DNA of 64,000 nucleotides from Crenobacter cavernae (GCF_003355495.1 NZ_CP031337.1:2968501-3032500), one strand, 5' to 3'; shown: positions 1 to 8,280, counted from the first letter of the stretch. The notes: generated by a model not told the origin, from the letters alone. A program made the numbers and translations.

Positions 1-864
1 GGGCACCGCCTCCTTGCGCCACCAGCCGCGACGACGCGAGAACGCCACCGACAAGTCGCGCACCGCCAGCCGCTGCGGCGCGTGCTCTCGATTGTCGGGC
101 AGGGGATCGGGCCGGCTCGCCAGCAATTCGCGTGTATACGGATGCGCCGGGTGGGCGAACACGGCGTCGACTTCGCCGACCTCGACGATCTCGCCGGCGC
201 GCATCACCGCGACACGGTCGGCGAAACGGCGTACCAGGTTCAGGTCGTGCGTGATGAAGAGTACCGCCATGCCGGTGTCGCGCTGCAATTCGTCCAGCAG
301 GTCGAGGATCTGCGCCTGCACCGTCACGTCGAGCGCGGTGGTCGGCTCGTCGGCGATCAAGAGTTTCGGTTTGCCGGCCAGCGCCATCGCGATCATCGCC
401 CGCTGGCGCTGGCCGCCGGAGAGCTGGAACGGGTAGGCGTCGACCCTGTGCTCGGGGTCGGGAATGCCGGTGCGCGCCAGCAGCCTGATCGCCTCGGCGC
501 GCGCCTCCGTCGCCGGCAGCCCCAAATGCAACGCCAGTACCTCGGCGATCTGCGTGCCGACGGTCTGCACCGGGTTGAGCGCACTCATCGGCTCCTGGAA
601 GATCATCGCGATGTCGCGGCCGCGCACCCGGCGCAGACGCCGCTCGGGCAGCGCCATAAGGTCGTCGTCGCCGAACACGACGCGGCCGGACAGCGTCACG
701 TCGGGGTTCAGGCGCAGGATGGCCTGCGCGGTGACGCTCTTGCCCGAGCCGGACTCGCCGACCAGCGCGAGCTTTTCGCCCGGCGCGATCGCGAAGCTCG
801 CCCCCTTGACGGCGGCTTGTTCGCCGAAGTGCGCGGTCAGGTTCTCGACGGTCAACAGGTTCAT
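1..864 (-). CDS. yejF: Oligopeptide ABC transporter ATP-binding protein YejF (3' end outside window)
   Basis: This is the ATPase of a YejABEF-type peptide importer, acting on the cytoplasmic face of the inner membrane. The frame stays open to the window edge, giving 288 codons from ATG at 864. The first nucleotide-binding domain is complete: Walker A GESGSGKS near residues 36-43, Q-loop FQEPMSALNP, signature LSGGQRQR near 148-155, Walker B LLIADEPTTALD near 168-179, and the H-loop ITHDL. Near residue 265 a second domain begins (LAVRDLSVAF) before the sequence is cut, as expected for the double-ATPase YejF rather than the single-domain OppD/DppD. The start lies 2 bases after the yejE stop, so the genes are one transcript. 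The symbol rests on the yejA-B-E-F order. Confidence 0.88.
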   Translation of the reverse strand, partial: MNLLTVENLTAHFGEQAAVKGASFAIAPGEKLALVGESGSGKSVTAQAILRLNPDVTLSGRVVFGDDDLMALPERRLRRVRGRDIAMIFQEPMSALNPVQTVGTQIAEVLALHLGLPATEARAEAIRLLARTGIPDPEHRVDAYPFQLSGGQRQRAMIAMALAGKPKLLIADEPTTALDVTVQAQILDLLDELQRDTGMAVLFITHDLNLVRRFADRVAVMRAGEIVEVGEVDAVFAHPAHPYTRELLASRPDPLPDNREHAPQRLAVRDLSVAFSRRRGWWRKEAVP

Positions 865-866
865 GT

Positions 867-1886
867 TCAGCCCTTGCGCGTGTCGAGCGCCGAACGCAGC
901 CCCTCGCCGATAAAGATCAGCAAGAGCAGGGTCGCGGTCAGCACGGTGAAGGTGGACAGCGCGATCCACCAGGCGTCGAGGTTGTCCTTGCCCTGCGACA
1001 ACAGCTCGCCGAGGCTCGGCGTCGACGCCGGTACGCCGAGGCCGAGGAAGTCGAGGCTGGTCAGCGCGAGGATCGCGCCGCTGACGCGGAACGGCAGGAA
1101 GGCCAGCACCGGCGTCAGGCTGTTGGGCAACAGGTGGCGCCAGATGATGCGCGGGTTCGACACGCCGAGCGCGCGCGCGGCGAGCGCGTATTCCATCTGG
1201 CGGTTCTTCAGGAACTCGGCGCGCACATAGTCGGCCAGGCCCATCCAGCCGAACAGCGCCAAGAGCGCGAGCAACAGGCCGAGGCTGGGGTTGAAGAACG
1301 ACGAGAGAATGATCAGCAGATACAGCTCGGGCAGGCTGCCCCAGATCTCGCTCGCGCGCTGCAAAGTCAAATCCACCCTGCCGCCGAAGTAGCCCTGCAG
1401 CGCCCCCATGACGATGCCGACCAGCGTGCCGACGACGGTCAGCGCGAGCGCGAACAGCACCGACAGCCTGAAGCCGTACACCAGGCGCGCGAGGATGTCG
1501 CGGCCGCGGTCGTCGGTCCCCAATAGGTTGGCCGAGGAAGGCTGAGCCGGGTTGGGGCTGCGGGTGAATTCGTTGATCGTGTTGGCGCTGTACGGGTTGG
1601 GGGCGAACAGCGCCCAGTTGCCGGGCTCGGCCAAGCGGTCGCGGATATAGGGGTCGAGGTAGTCGGCCGGCGTGTCGAAGTCGCCGCCGAAGGCGGTCTC
1701 GTTGTAGTCCTTGAGCACCGGCACGTACCACTCGCCGTGGTAGCGGACGACCAGCGGCTTGTCGTTAGACAGCACTTCGGCGAACAAGGACACGCCGAAC
1801 AGCACCGCGAACAGCCACAGGCTGACCCACGCGCGGCGGTTCTTCTTGAAGCGGCCCCAGGCACGCGCGAGCGGGGACTGGCTCAT
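867..1886 (-). CDS. yejE: Oligopeptide ABC transporter permease YejE
   Basis: Inner-membrane permease of the peptide importer, 339 aa, close to the 341 aa of E. coli YejE. The ATG at 1886 overlaps the yejB stop by four bases. The protein opens MSQSPLARAWGRFKKNRRAW, followed by a first membrane span, and then a long periplasmic loop of about 110 residues (DFDTPADYLDPYIRDRL and onward), which distinguishes YejE from shorter DppC-type permeases. The BPD_transp_1 region follows, with the EAA-like coupling loop around YALAARALGVSNPRIIWRHL. It ends LDTRKG. Its partner permease is YejB and its ATPase is YejF. Confidence 0.92.
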   Translation of the reverse strand: MSQSPLARAWGRFKKNRRAWVSLWLFAVLFGVSLFAEVLSNDKPLVVRYHGEWYVPVLKDYNETAFGGDFDTPADYLDPYIRDRLAEPGNWALFAPNPYSANTINEFTRSPNPAQPSSANLLGTDDRGRDILARLVYGFRLSVLFALALTVVGTLVGIVMGALQGYFGGRVDLTLQRASEIWGSLPELYLLIILSSFFNPSLGLLLALLALFGWMGLADYVRAEFLKNRQMEYALAARALGVSNPRIIWRHLLPNSLTPVLAFLPFRVSGAILALTSLDFLGLGVPASTPSLGELLSQGKDNLDAWWIALSTFTVLTATLLLLIFIGEGLRSALDTRKG

Positions 1887-2938
1887 TGCCCGCCCTCCTC
1901 GAAGCTGACGCGCGGGTCGACCCACAGGTAGGACAGATCCGACAGCAGCTTGGTGACCAGCCCCATCAGCGTGAAAACGTAGAGGCTGCCCATCACCACC
2001 GGGTAGTCGCGGCGGATCACCGACTCGTACGACAGCAGGCCGAGCCCGTCGAGCGAGAACAGCGTCTCGATCAACAGGCTGCCGGTGAAGAAGGCGCCGA
2101 TGAAGGCGGCCGGGAAGCCGGTGATCAGCGGGATCAGCGCATTGCGGAAAACGTGACGGTAGAGGATGGCGCTCTCGCTCAAACCCTTGGCCCGCGCGGT
2201 GTAGACGTATTGGCGGCGAATTTCCTCGAGGAACACATTCTTGGTCAGCAAGGTCATCACCGCGAGGTTGCCGACGGTCGACGCGGTCACCGGCAGCGCG
2301 ATATGCCACAGGTAGTCGAGCACCTTGTCGACGAGGCCGAGCTCGGCCCAGTTGTCGCTGGTCAGGCCGCGCAAGGGGAACAGCTGCCAGAAGCTGCCGC
2401 CGCCGAACAGCACCAGCAGCACGACGCCGAGCACGAAGCCGGGAATCGCGTAGCCGACCAGGATGAAGGTGCTGGTCGCGAGGTCGAAGCGGCTGCCGTC
2501 GCGCACCGCCTTGGCGACGCCGAGCGGGATGCAGATCAGATAGGTCAGGAAAAACGTCCACAGGCCGAGCGACATCGACACCGGCAGCTTGTCGAGAATC
2601 AGCACGCCGACGCTCTGGTGGTGGAAGAAGCTCTCGCCGAGCTCGAAGCGCGCGAAGTTGCCCAGCATGTCGGTAAAGCGCGTCAGCGGCGGCTTGTCGA
2701 AGCCGTACAACGCCTTGAGTTGGCCGAGCTCCTCGGGCGACAGGCCCGACTGCCCCTTCAGCAAGGACCGCGTATCGACGGCGGCGGTTTCGCCGGCGAC
2801 GCCGCTCCGGGTCAGGGTCTGCACCATCTGTTCGACCGGACCGCCCGGCACGAACTGGATCACCGCGAAGGTGATCGCGAGGATGCCGACCAGCGTCGGG
2901 ATCATCAGCAACAAACGTTTGACGAGGTAATGGCCCAT
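1883..2938 (-). CDS. yejB: Oligopeptide ABC transporter permease YejB
   Basis: Inner-membrane permease, 351 aa, of the OppB/DppB type. The N-terminus MGHYLVKRLLLMIPTLVGIL is the usual first membrane segment of this family and is followed by VIQFVPGGPVEQ. A periplasmic insert of about 80 residues (containing GLSPEELGQLKALYGFDKPP) precedes five further hydrophobic segments. The coupling-helix region is YVYTARAKGLSESAILYRHV. The gene starts 3 bases after the yejA stop and overlaps yejE by 4 bases, so translation is probably coupled. Confidence 0.93.
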   Translation of the reverse strand: MGHYLVKRLLLMIPTLVGILAITFAVIQFVPGGPVEQMVQTLTRSGVAGETAAVDTRSLLKGQSGLSPEELGQLKALYGFDKPPLTRFTDMLGNFARFELGESFFHHQSVGVLILDKLPVSMSLGLWTFFLTYLICIPLGVAKAVRDGSRFDLATSTFILVGYAIPGFVLGVVLLVLFGGGSFWQLFPLRGLTSDNWAELGLVDKVLDYLWHIALPVTASTVGNLAVMTLLTKNVFLEEIRRQYVYTARAKGLSESAILYRHVFRNALIPLITGFPAAFIGAFFTGSLLIETLFSLDGLGLLSYESVIRRDYPVVMGSLYVFTLMGLVTKLLSDLSYLWVDPRVSFEEGGQ

Positions 2939-2941
2939 GCA

Positions 2942-4780
2942 TCAGTTCCCAGGCTTCGCCCACCAGGTCTGGATCGCCCAGTTGGTGACGTCGTAATAGC
3001 GCGGCAGCGTCGCGGGCTGGCCGAAGCGGTCCCACCACGCGGCGCGGTGATAAGGGATATGCCAGTTTGGCACCACATAGCGCCCGGCGCGCAGCACGCG
3101 GTCGAGCGCGCGCGCGGCGCTCACCAGCTGCTGCCGGTTCTCGAAGCGCTGGAAGCGCGGCAGGATCGCCTCGATGCCCGGGTCGCACAGGCCGGCCCAG
3201 TTGCTCGAACCCGGCGTCTTCGCCGCCTGGCAGCCGTGGAAATTCTGCTGCTCGTTGCCCGGGCTCTGGCTCGCGCCGTAGACGACGACGGTGGTGTCGT
3301 AGGCGAAGTCGTTCATGCGGCGCTGGAAGATCGCCGGGTCGACCACGCGCACCGCCAGCTCGACGCCGAGTTTGCCCAACTGCTTCTGCCACTGCGCGAC
3401 GATGCGCTCGTAGGTGCGCGAGTAGCTGAGGAATTCGAAGCGGAAAGGTTGGCCGAGCTTGTCGACCAGTCGCCCCCCCTGATAACGCCAGCCGGCCGCC
3501 ATCAAGAGGCTGCGCGCGCGCTTGAGGTTTTCACGCACGCCGTAGCGGCTGTCGGACACCGGCGGCTCGACCGCGAGGCCGAACACTTCCGGGTCGAGTT
3601 TGGCGCGCACCGGCTCGAGGATCGCGAGCTCCTCCTCGCTCGGCCAACCCTGCGCGGCCATTTCGCTATTGCTGAAGTAGCTGCCGCTGCGCTTGTACTG
3701 GCCGTAGAACAGCTGGCGGTTCAACCATTCGAAGTCGAAAGCCAGCGTCAGCGCCTCGCGCACGCGCCTGTCGGCGAACAGCGGGTTTCGCAGATTGAAC
3801 ACGAAGCCCTGCATGCCGGACGCCGCGCCGTGCGGCAGCGTCTTCTTGACGATGCGGCCGTCGTCGAACTTGTCGCCCTGGTAGCCGCGCGCCCACTGCT
3901 TGGCGACGTTCTCGGCCGACAGGTCGAACTCACCGGCCTTGAACGCCTCGAGCCGTGCGGTTTCGTCCTTGTAGTAGCGGTAGACGATCCGGTCGAAGTT
4001 GTACATGCCGCGCCGGCTCGGCAGCTTCTGCGCCCAGTAGTCGGTGCGTCGCGCGAATTCGCTCTGGCGACCGAGCGCGTAGCTCGACAGCTTGTAAGGC
4101 CCGGTGCCGATCGGCGGCGTCATCGACACGTCGGCCAGCGTCTTGCCCTTCGGAATCCAGTCGCGCGAGAAAATCGGCAGCTGCGCGACGATCAGGTGCA
4201 GCTCGGCGTTCGGCCGCTTGAAATCGAAGCGAACCGTTTGCGCGTCGACGGCGACCGCGCGCGCAACGTCGCCGTAATAGAAGCGGTAGCCCGGCGTCGC
4301 GCTCGGGTCGCGCGTCAGCGTATCGAACGAGAACACCACGTCTGCCGGGGTGACCGGCTTGCCGTTGGAGAAGCGCGCGCGGGGATCGAGCTTGAAGGTC
4401 ACCGACAGTTTGTCCGGCGCGAGGGCGATGTCGCGTGCGATCAGCGGGTAGGCGCTAAACGGTTCGTCCTCGCTCTGTGCCATCAGCGATTCGACCGTCA
4501 TCGCGCTGATGCCGGCCTCCTTGTCGCCCTTGAGCGTGTAGGGATTCAGCGTGTCGTAGCCGCCGATCGCCGGCAGCACCAGGCGTCCGCCCTTGGGGGC
4601 GGCGGGGTCGGTGTAGTCGAAATGGGCGAAGTCGGCCGGGTACTTGGGCCGATAGCCGAGCGCCATCGACGGCGTCGCCGCGAGTTCTTGGGCGGCCAGC
4701 AGGGTGAGAGCGAAAATCAGCAGTCGGCGAAAGCGCATGGGCGGTCGGGGTCGCTCGGTCTTGTTTGAATTGTCTGTCAT
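2942..4780 (-). CDS. yejA: Periplasmic peptide-binding protein YejA
   Basis: Extracellular solute-binding protein family 5, which captures peptides in the periplasm and delivers them to YejBE. From ATG 4780 it has 612 aa (E. coli YejA is about 604). This start is chosen because GGGGCG lies five bases upstream. An internal ATG at 4738 (MRFRRLLIFALTLLAAQ) begins the obvious signal peptide but has no ribosome site, so the true start may be either. Mature sequence begins near ALGYRPKYPADFAHFDY. The family block around DVVFSFDTLTRDP and the GTGPYKLSSY region are visible. The frame remains open upstream to 4930, but that part would overlap the fabI promoter. Confidence 0.9.
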   Translation of the reverse strand: MTDNSNKTERPRPPMRFRRLLIFALTLLAAQELAATPSMALGYRPKYPADFAHFDYTDPAAPKGGRLVLPAIGGYDTLNPYTLKGDKEAGISAMTVESLMAQSEDEPFSAYPLIARDIALAPDKLSVTFKLDPRARFSNGKPVTPADVVFSFDTLTRDPSATPGYRFYYGDVARAVAVDAQTVRFDFKRPNAELHLIVAQLPIFSRDWIPKGKTLADVSMTPPIGTGPYKLSSYALGRQSEFARRTDYWAQKLPSRRGMYNFDRIVYRYYKDETARLEAFKAGEFDLSAENVAKQWARGYQGDKFDDGRIVKKTLPHGAASGMQGFVFNLRNPLFADRRVREALTLAFDFEWLNRQLFYGQYKRSGSYFSNSEMAAQGWPSEEELAILEPVRAKLDPEVFGLAVEPPVSDSRYGVRENLKRARSLLMAAGWRYQGGRLVDKLGQPFRFEFLSYSRTYERIVAQWQKQLGKLGVELAVRVVDPAIFQRRMNDFAYDTTVVVYGASQSPGNEQQNFHGCQAAKTPGSSNWAGLCDPGIEAILPRFQRFENRQQLVSAARALDRVLRAGRYVVPNWHIPYHRAAWWDRFGQPATLPRYYDVTNWAIQTWWAKPGN

Positions 4781-4905
4781 TGCGCCCCACAGGTCGGGAT
4801 GCCGGAGCGCTCGCCCTGTATTCAATACCAAATCCCGGAGCGCGGCCAGCCCCGCCGGATACTGCCGGACCGTCCGGCCGGATATCGCGCCGGCACGAGC
4901 GTGGT

Positions 4906-4911
4906 TATAAT
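4906..4911 (+). promoter_or_regulatory. fabI: Probable -10 box of fabI
   Basis: A perfect TATAAT lies 30 bases upstream of the fabI start. There is no convincing -35 box at the expected distance. The site sits in the 161-base gap between the divergent yejA and fabI starts. Confidence 0.5.
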
Positions 4912-4941
4912 GCCGGCACGTTTTCCTCACAAGGACTCATG

Positions 4942-5730
4942 ATGGGTTTCCTGCAAGGCAAAAAGATTCTGATCACCGGCATGATCTCCGACCGCTCGAT
5001 CGCCTACGGCATCGCTCAGGCTTGTCATCGCCAAGGCGCCGAACTGGCGTTCACCTACGTCGTCGACAAGCTCGAAGACCGTGTCCGCAAGATGGCCACC
5101 GAATTCGGCTCCGACCTCGTTTTCCGCTGCGACGTGCAGAACGACGACGAGATCAACCAGCTGTTCGTCGACCTCGGCCAACGTTGGGACGGCTTGGACG
5201 GTCTGGTGCACGCGATCGCCTTCGCGCCGCGCGAAGCACTGGCCGGCGACTTCCTCGACTCGCTGTCGCGCGAAGCGTTCCGGGTCTCGCACGACGTATC
5301 GGCGTACAGCTTCCCGGCGCTGGCCAAGGCCGCGCGCCCGATGATGAAGGGTCGCAACAGCGCCCTCTTGACGCTGACCTACCTCGGCGCGGTGCGCGCG
5401 ATCCCGAACTACAACGTGATGGGTCTGGCCAAGGCCAGCCTCGAGGCGTCGGTCCGCTTCACCGCCAGCGCGGTCGGCAAGGACGGCATCCGCTGCAACG
5501 GCATCTCGGCCGGCCCGATCAAGACACTGGCCGCCTCGGGCATCGCCGGTTTCAGCAAGCTGCTGTCGCACGTCGCGCACGACGCGCCGCTACGCCGCAG
5601 CGTGACGACCGAAGAAGTCGGCAACGCCGCCGCCTTCCTCTTGTCCGACCTCGCGTCGGGCATCACCGGTGAAATCACCTACGTGGACGCCGGCTACAGC
5701 ATCAACGCGCTGAACGTCGACAGCGAATAA
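4942..5730 (+). CDS. fabI: Enoyl-[acyl-carrier-protein] reductase (NADH) FabI
   Basis: Catalyses the last reduction step of type II fatty acid elongation in the cytosol. From ATG 4942 it has 262 aa, the same length as E. coli FabI. An ATG three bases earlier (4939) is possible, but AAGGA at 4931-4935 is better spaced for 4942 and MGFLQGKKILITG matches the family start. Visible features are the GxxxxxSIAYGIA nucleotide loop (MISDRSIAYGIAQ), the catalytic YxxxxxxK arrangement in YNVMGLAKASLEA, SAGPIKTLAASGI, and the C-terminal GEITYVDAGYSI. It is a single gene followed by a strong terminator, and is the likely triclosan/isoniazid-type target of this organism. Confidence 0.97.
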   Translation: MGFLQGKKILITGMISDRSIAYGIAQACHRQGAELAFTYVVDKLEDRVRKMATEFGSDLVFRCDVQNDDEINQLFVDLGQRWDGLDGLVHAIAFAPREALAGDFLDSLSREAFRVSHDVSAYSFPALAKAARPMMKGRNSALLTLTYLGAVRAIPNYNVMGLAKASLEASVRFTASAVGKDGIRCNGISAGPIKTLAASGIAGFSKLLSHVAHDAPLRRSVTTEEVGNAAAFLLSDLASGITGEITYVDAGYSINALNVDSE

Positions 5731-5789
5731 GGTTTTCTTGTTGTAGGGAGTCGTAATAAGTGAAAACTCTGCTCACACTTTGAAAAAAC

Positions 5790-5804
5790 GCCCCAACTTG
5801 GTGC
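5790..5804. promoter_or_regulatory. NtrC-like dyad (imperfect), copy 1
   Basis: The 15-mer GCCCCAACTTGGTGC differs by two bases from the perfect dyad at 35070-35084. Both copies are followed on the right by a tetraloop terminator with a similar stem. The NtrC consensus is close to GCACYA-N3-TGGTGC. There is no downstream gene that such a site would obviously serve. Confidence 0.3.
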
Positions 5805-5812
5805 AATGACCT

Positions 5813-5843
5813 AAGCCTCGGCCCTTACGGCTGAGGCTTTTTT
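5813..5843 (+). terminator. Rho-independent terminator after fabI
   Basis: Stem AAGCCTCGGCC, short CTTAC loop, GGCTGAGGCTT, then a run of six T. It lies 83 bases after the fabI stop. Confidence 0.88.
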
Positions 5844-5943
5844 ATTTGGCAAGCACCGCACTCACCGAGATCAGGTATCGATTTCTACAGCGCCTGAAAA
5901 AACTGGCTAGACCTGTGAGAAAGGTATCCATGCAAGCGGCTTT

Positions 5944-6177
5944 GTTAATGGTATGGACGCCCCCTTCCTGAAGCGGCATCGCGGTGCCACAGTGAGATTG
6001 CTATCGCCTCACTGATCGAAGGGAGCGTCACCATGAACAGTAGAACGATCGGGCTGGATCTGGCCAAGAATGTGTTCCAGGTGCACGGTGTGGATGCGCA
6101 TGGCAGAACCGTGCTGCGCAAGCAACTGGCGCGACACCAGGTGGCAGCCTTCTTTGCCAACCTGCCGCCCTGCCTCA
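5944..6177 (+). mobile_element. Left end of an IS110-family (IS1111-group) element, truncated
   Basis: The left end (ATGGACGCCCCC near 5952-5963) and the first 48 codons of a transposase from ATG 6033 (MNSRTIGLDLAKNVFQVHG, carrying the first D of the DEDD active site) match the intact copy at 33227-34637 closely. Homology stops at TGCCTCA near 6177, where unrelated sequence joined to an ISAs1-like fragment begins. The transposase is therefore a 5' remnant and cannot be active. Confidence 0.85.
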
Positions 6178-6625
6178 GGGCTGTTCAACGCTATCAACCA
6201 GAGCACAGCCGGAGTAGCGCTTCAGGACTCCAGCCCAGCGTTTGCCGAGCTGCTTTGATATTCTCGTAACCCGCAACACGCAACAGGTTCAACGCCCACG
6301 TGCGCAGCTGGGCAAACACGCCAGGCTGCTTGCGGACCCGGCTCGCATCTTCGCCCAAGGCCACATCGCGCACATGATGCAACGCGTTCTCTATCAGCCA
6401 ATGATCGCGAATCGCTTGCGCGGCGTCCTCCGCTGTCACTCTCCGGGTGCTGATAGCCCACGTCGTGTCGCTGCGCTCGCGCCAGTTCTGCAAGCCGGTA
6501 TCAAAGAGCTGGGTCTGCCTCTGCACTCGAATCAGACAGCGTACGCCTGACCAATCGTGATCAAGCACTCCGGCGGAAATTGTCCAGACCGTGGTTCGCC
6601 GCCGCTCAATTACGCCGTCTGCACT
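6178..6625 (-). mobile_element. 3' fragment of an ISAs1-family transposase
   Basis: On the minus strand the reading frame ending at 6194 contains WAISTRRVTAEDAAQAIRDH, then WLIENALHHVRDVALGEDAS and the C-terminal NLLRVAGYENIKAARQTLGW. The H..IEN.LHHVRDV block is the conserved C-terminal part of ISAs1-family transposases. The upstream part of the same frame (MEIRAIEITGNSVGDAP) belongs to an IS5-type transposase instead, so this ORF is a chance chimera across an insertion or deletion junction near 6620. Only the C-terminal third of the ISAs1 enzyme remains. Confidence 0.75.
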
Positions 6626-7290
6626 CACCGAAGCCATCCGTTCATACTCGGAAATTTGGGACAACCGTTCCGACCGCATCGGCGCATCGCCGACCGAGTT
6701 GCCGGTGATCTCGATGGCCCGGATTTCCACGGTCTCGGCATCAATGCCCTGATGAACGTTGCGCCATTGGCGACGCTACTCCGCGCCGTACTTTTTCGTT
6801 ATCCCTGAGCGAATTGAAAATTCGCACGCAGCCCACTCGCCCTCGCCCAGCATTTTGATGCCGGTACTGTCGATCAGTAGGTGCAGCCCCGAACGGGTCA
6901 GGCGAGCAGGGATTTGAACCGTCAGATACTGCTGGCGACGACAGAGCGTGCTGAAGTTCCGGTACGGTCCAATCCAGACCCGCCAGCTTGAGCAGGCTCT
7001 CCACCATGCCCACAGTCTGGCGCAAGGCCAGGCCGAACAGGCCTTTTATCGTCGGGCAGAACGGGGTGGCGGCATCGCTGAACTTTGGGGGGCGACCGCG
7101 CGGGCCGCTGGGCTCGCCTTGCCAGGCCATGTCTTTGTCTAGCCAGATCAACAACGAGCCCCTGCTTGAGCGCGGCGTTATAGGTCTTCCAATTCTTCGT
7201 GCGGTACTTGGCCGGGGTAGGTCGGGTCATCGGCTCAGCTTACCGGAACCGCTGGACAGCCGCTTCCGAGCCGATTTCTGCAACAGAGCC
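6620..7290 (-). mobile_element. Degenerate IS5-family element (5' portion)
   Basis: A terminal repeat, CCGATTTCTGCAACAGAGCC, closes the element at 7271-7290. On the minus strand the transposase begins MTRPTPAKYRTKNWKTYNAA (7230). It then continues only in other frames (LIWLDKDMAWQGEPSGPRGR, LFGLALRQTVGMVESLLKLA), so there are several frameshifts. A 24-base palindromic sequence interrupts it at 6805-6828. The coding sequence runs into the ISAs1-like fragment near 6620. It resembles the IS5 copy at 32629-35061 and has the same orientation. Confidence 0.8.
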
Positions 7291-7299
7291 ACCAACAAC

Positions 7300-7869
7300 T
7301 CAACCTATCAGCGATTCACCAATCCGCAAACGCCATCTGTCCTTGAATGCTGTCAGCGCGACTCTCGACAAAGGAGCGACATCCACACTCGAAAAAGCGG
7401 TCAGAGGTGCCCCCACCGCCTCCAGCAGCAGCACCTTGATCACGCTTGCGTGTGTCACCAACAAGGTGCACCCCGGAAAGTGCACGGGATTCTTCAGCCT
7501 GTCGACGACCCGTCTGGCAAGCGCTTCGATGCTTTCTCCCCGATGGGGCGCGGTAGCGGGGTCGGCGAGCCAGTGCTGCAAGCCTTCGGGGTCGTCCCGA
7601 ACAATCTCTTTCAGCGACCGCCCTTGCCAATCGCCATAGTCCAATTCCCGAAGCGCCGAGTCCACCGTTGCCGTCAACGACAACGCCGCTGCCGTCTCGC
7701 GCGCGCAGCGAGCGGGGCTAACCAGCACACGCTCGAACGACAGGGCATCGAGTGTCATGCCGGCTGGCAGATATTCCGGCCACTCGATGGGATCTTCAGC
7801 GCAAGGGAACATCCCCGCGCGCATCGCATGGGTCGGGGCATGGCACAGCAAGGTCAGTTCCGTTTTCAT
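7300..7869 (-). CDS. cobC: Histidine phosphatase family protein, CobC-like (putative alpha-ribazole phosphatase)
   Basis: 189 aa, phosphoglycerate-mutase fold. In B12 synthesis the family removes the phosphate from alpha-ribazole phosphate or adenosylcobalamin phosphate in the cytosol. The N-terminal catalytic histidine is present in LTLLCHAPTHAM, but the usual RHG is CHA here, so the arginine before the histidine is missing. Downstream family residues are kept: the SPARCARETA arginines, LRELDYGDWQG, and the second histidine in LLVTHASVIK. It is transcribed away from the cobalamin riboswitch of cbtBA, about 56 bases upstream of the aptamer on the other strand, and its stop lies 10 bases from IS5 debris. 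Family membership is clear; substrate is inferred from its neighbours. Confidence 0.72.
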   Translation of the reverse strand: MKTELTLLCHAPTHAMRAGMFPCAEDPIEWPEYLPAGMTLDALSFERVLVSPARCARETAAALSLTATVDSALRELDYGDWQGRSLKEIVRDDPEGLQHWLADPATAPHRGESIEALARRVVDRLKNPVHFPGCTLLVTHASVIKVLLLEAVGAPLTAFSSVDVAPLSRVALTAFKDRWRLRIGESLIG

Positions 7870-7924
7870 GAGGCCGGATGGAAGTTCTTTGACTTAGTCG
7901 TGCCCCATTCTAAAATGCGACACA

Positions 7925-8017
7925 CTTGTGCGAGAAGAAGCGGGTGAGAATCCCGCGCGGTCGCGCCACTGTGAGCCTGACATCTAGTTTGCCGGCAAGC
8001 CAGACCTTCCGCACGAG
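7925..8017 (+). ncRNA. Cobalamin riboswitch (compact form) upstream of cbtBA
   Basis: The conserved blocks are visible: the GCGGGTGAGAATCCCGC hairpin, GCGCGGTC, GCCACTGT, and the closing GGCAAGCCAGACC. The outer stem pairs CTTGTGCG (about 7925) with CGCACGAG (about 8010-8017). At about 93 nt it is shorter than the copy at 13045. It lies 40 bases before the cbtB start, so B12 should shut off synthesis of the cobalt transporter. Confidence 0.88.
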
Positions 8018-8057
8018 CCACCTTTAACCGGGGCGCGTCATTCCCCAGGAGAATCAA

Positions 8058-8270
8058 ATGCTTACGACTTCCTCTTTTCCCGTAGCGGTAGCGCCGGTAA
8101 CGATTCCGGTCCGTGAATTGCTGCCTTGGGCCATTTTCACCGGATTGCTGCTGTTGCTCGCCATTTACTTTGTCGGTGTCGAGCAAGGCGCTACCTCGCT
8201 GTTCCCCGGCATGTACATTCACGAGTTCGTGCATGACGGCCGCCACCTGCTTGGCTTCCCCTGCCACTAA
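8058..8270 (+). CDS. cbtB: Cobalt transporter subunit CbtB
   Basis: Small inner-membrane protein of 70 aa with a single hydrophobic segment (LLPWAIFTGLLLLLAIYFVG) and a histidine-rich C-terminus (HEFVHDGRHLLGFPCH), which is the characteristic CbtB signature and a likely metal site. CbtA and CbtB together are predicted to import cobalt for B12 synthesis. An AGGAG-like site (CAGGAGAA) precedes the ATG. It follows a cobalamin riboswitch and is 10 bases upstream of cbtA. B12-controlled cobalt uptake is inferred from this context. Confidence 0.9.
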   Translation: MLTTSSFPVAVAPVTIPVRELLPWAIFTGLLLLLAIYFVGVEQGATSLFPGMYIHEFVHDGRHLLGFPCH

Positions 8271-8280
8271 AGGACCCCCG

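Noticed and set aside
82..1230. Long open frame on the plus strand opposite yejF/yejE
   Set aside because: It is the mirror of conserved minus-strand genes in a GC-rich region; composition is dominated by R, Q, H and A and no domain is visible.
1886..4768. A 960-codon plus-strand open frame
   Set aside because: Antisense shadow of yejB and yejA. The minus-strand products are clear family members with their own starts and stops.
6194..6730. A 178-aa transposase as one gene
   Set aside because: It is two unrelated pieces (IS5-type and ISAs1-type) joined at a junction, so I list it as IS fragments.
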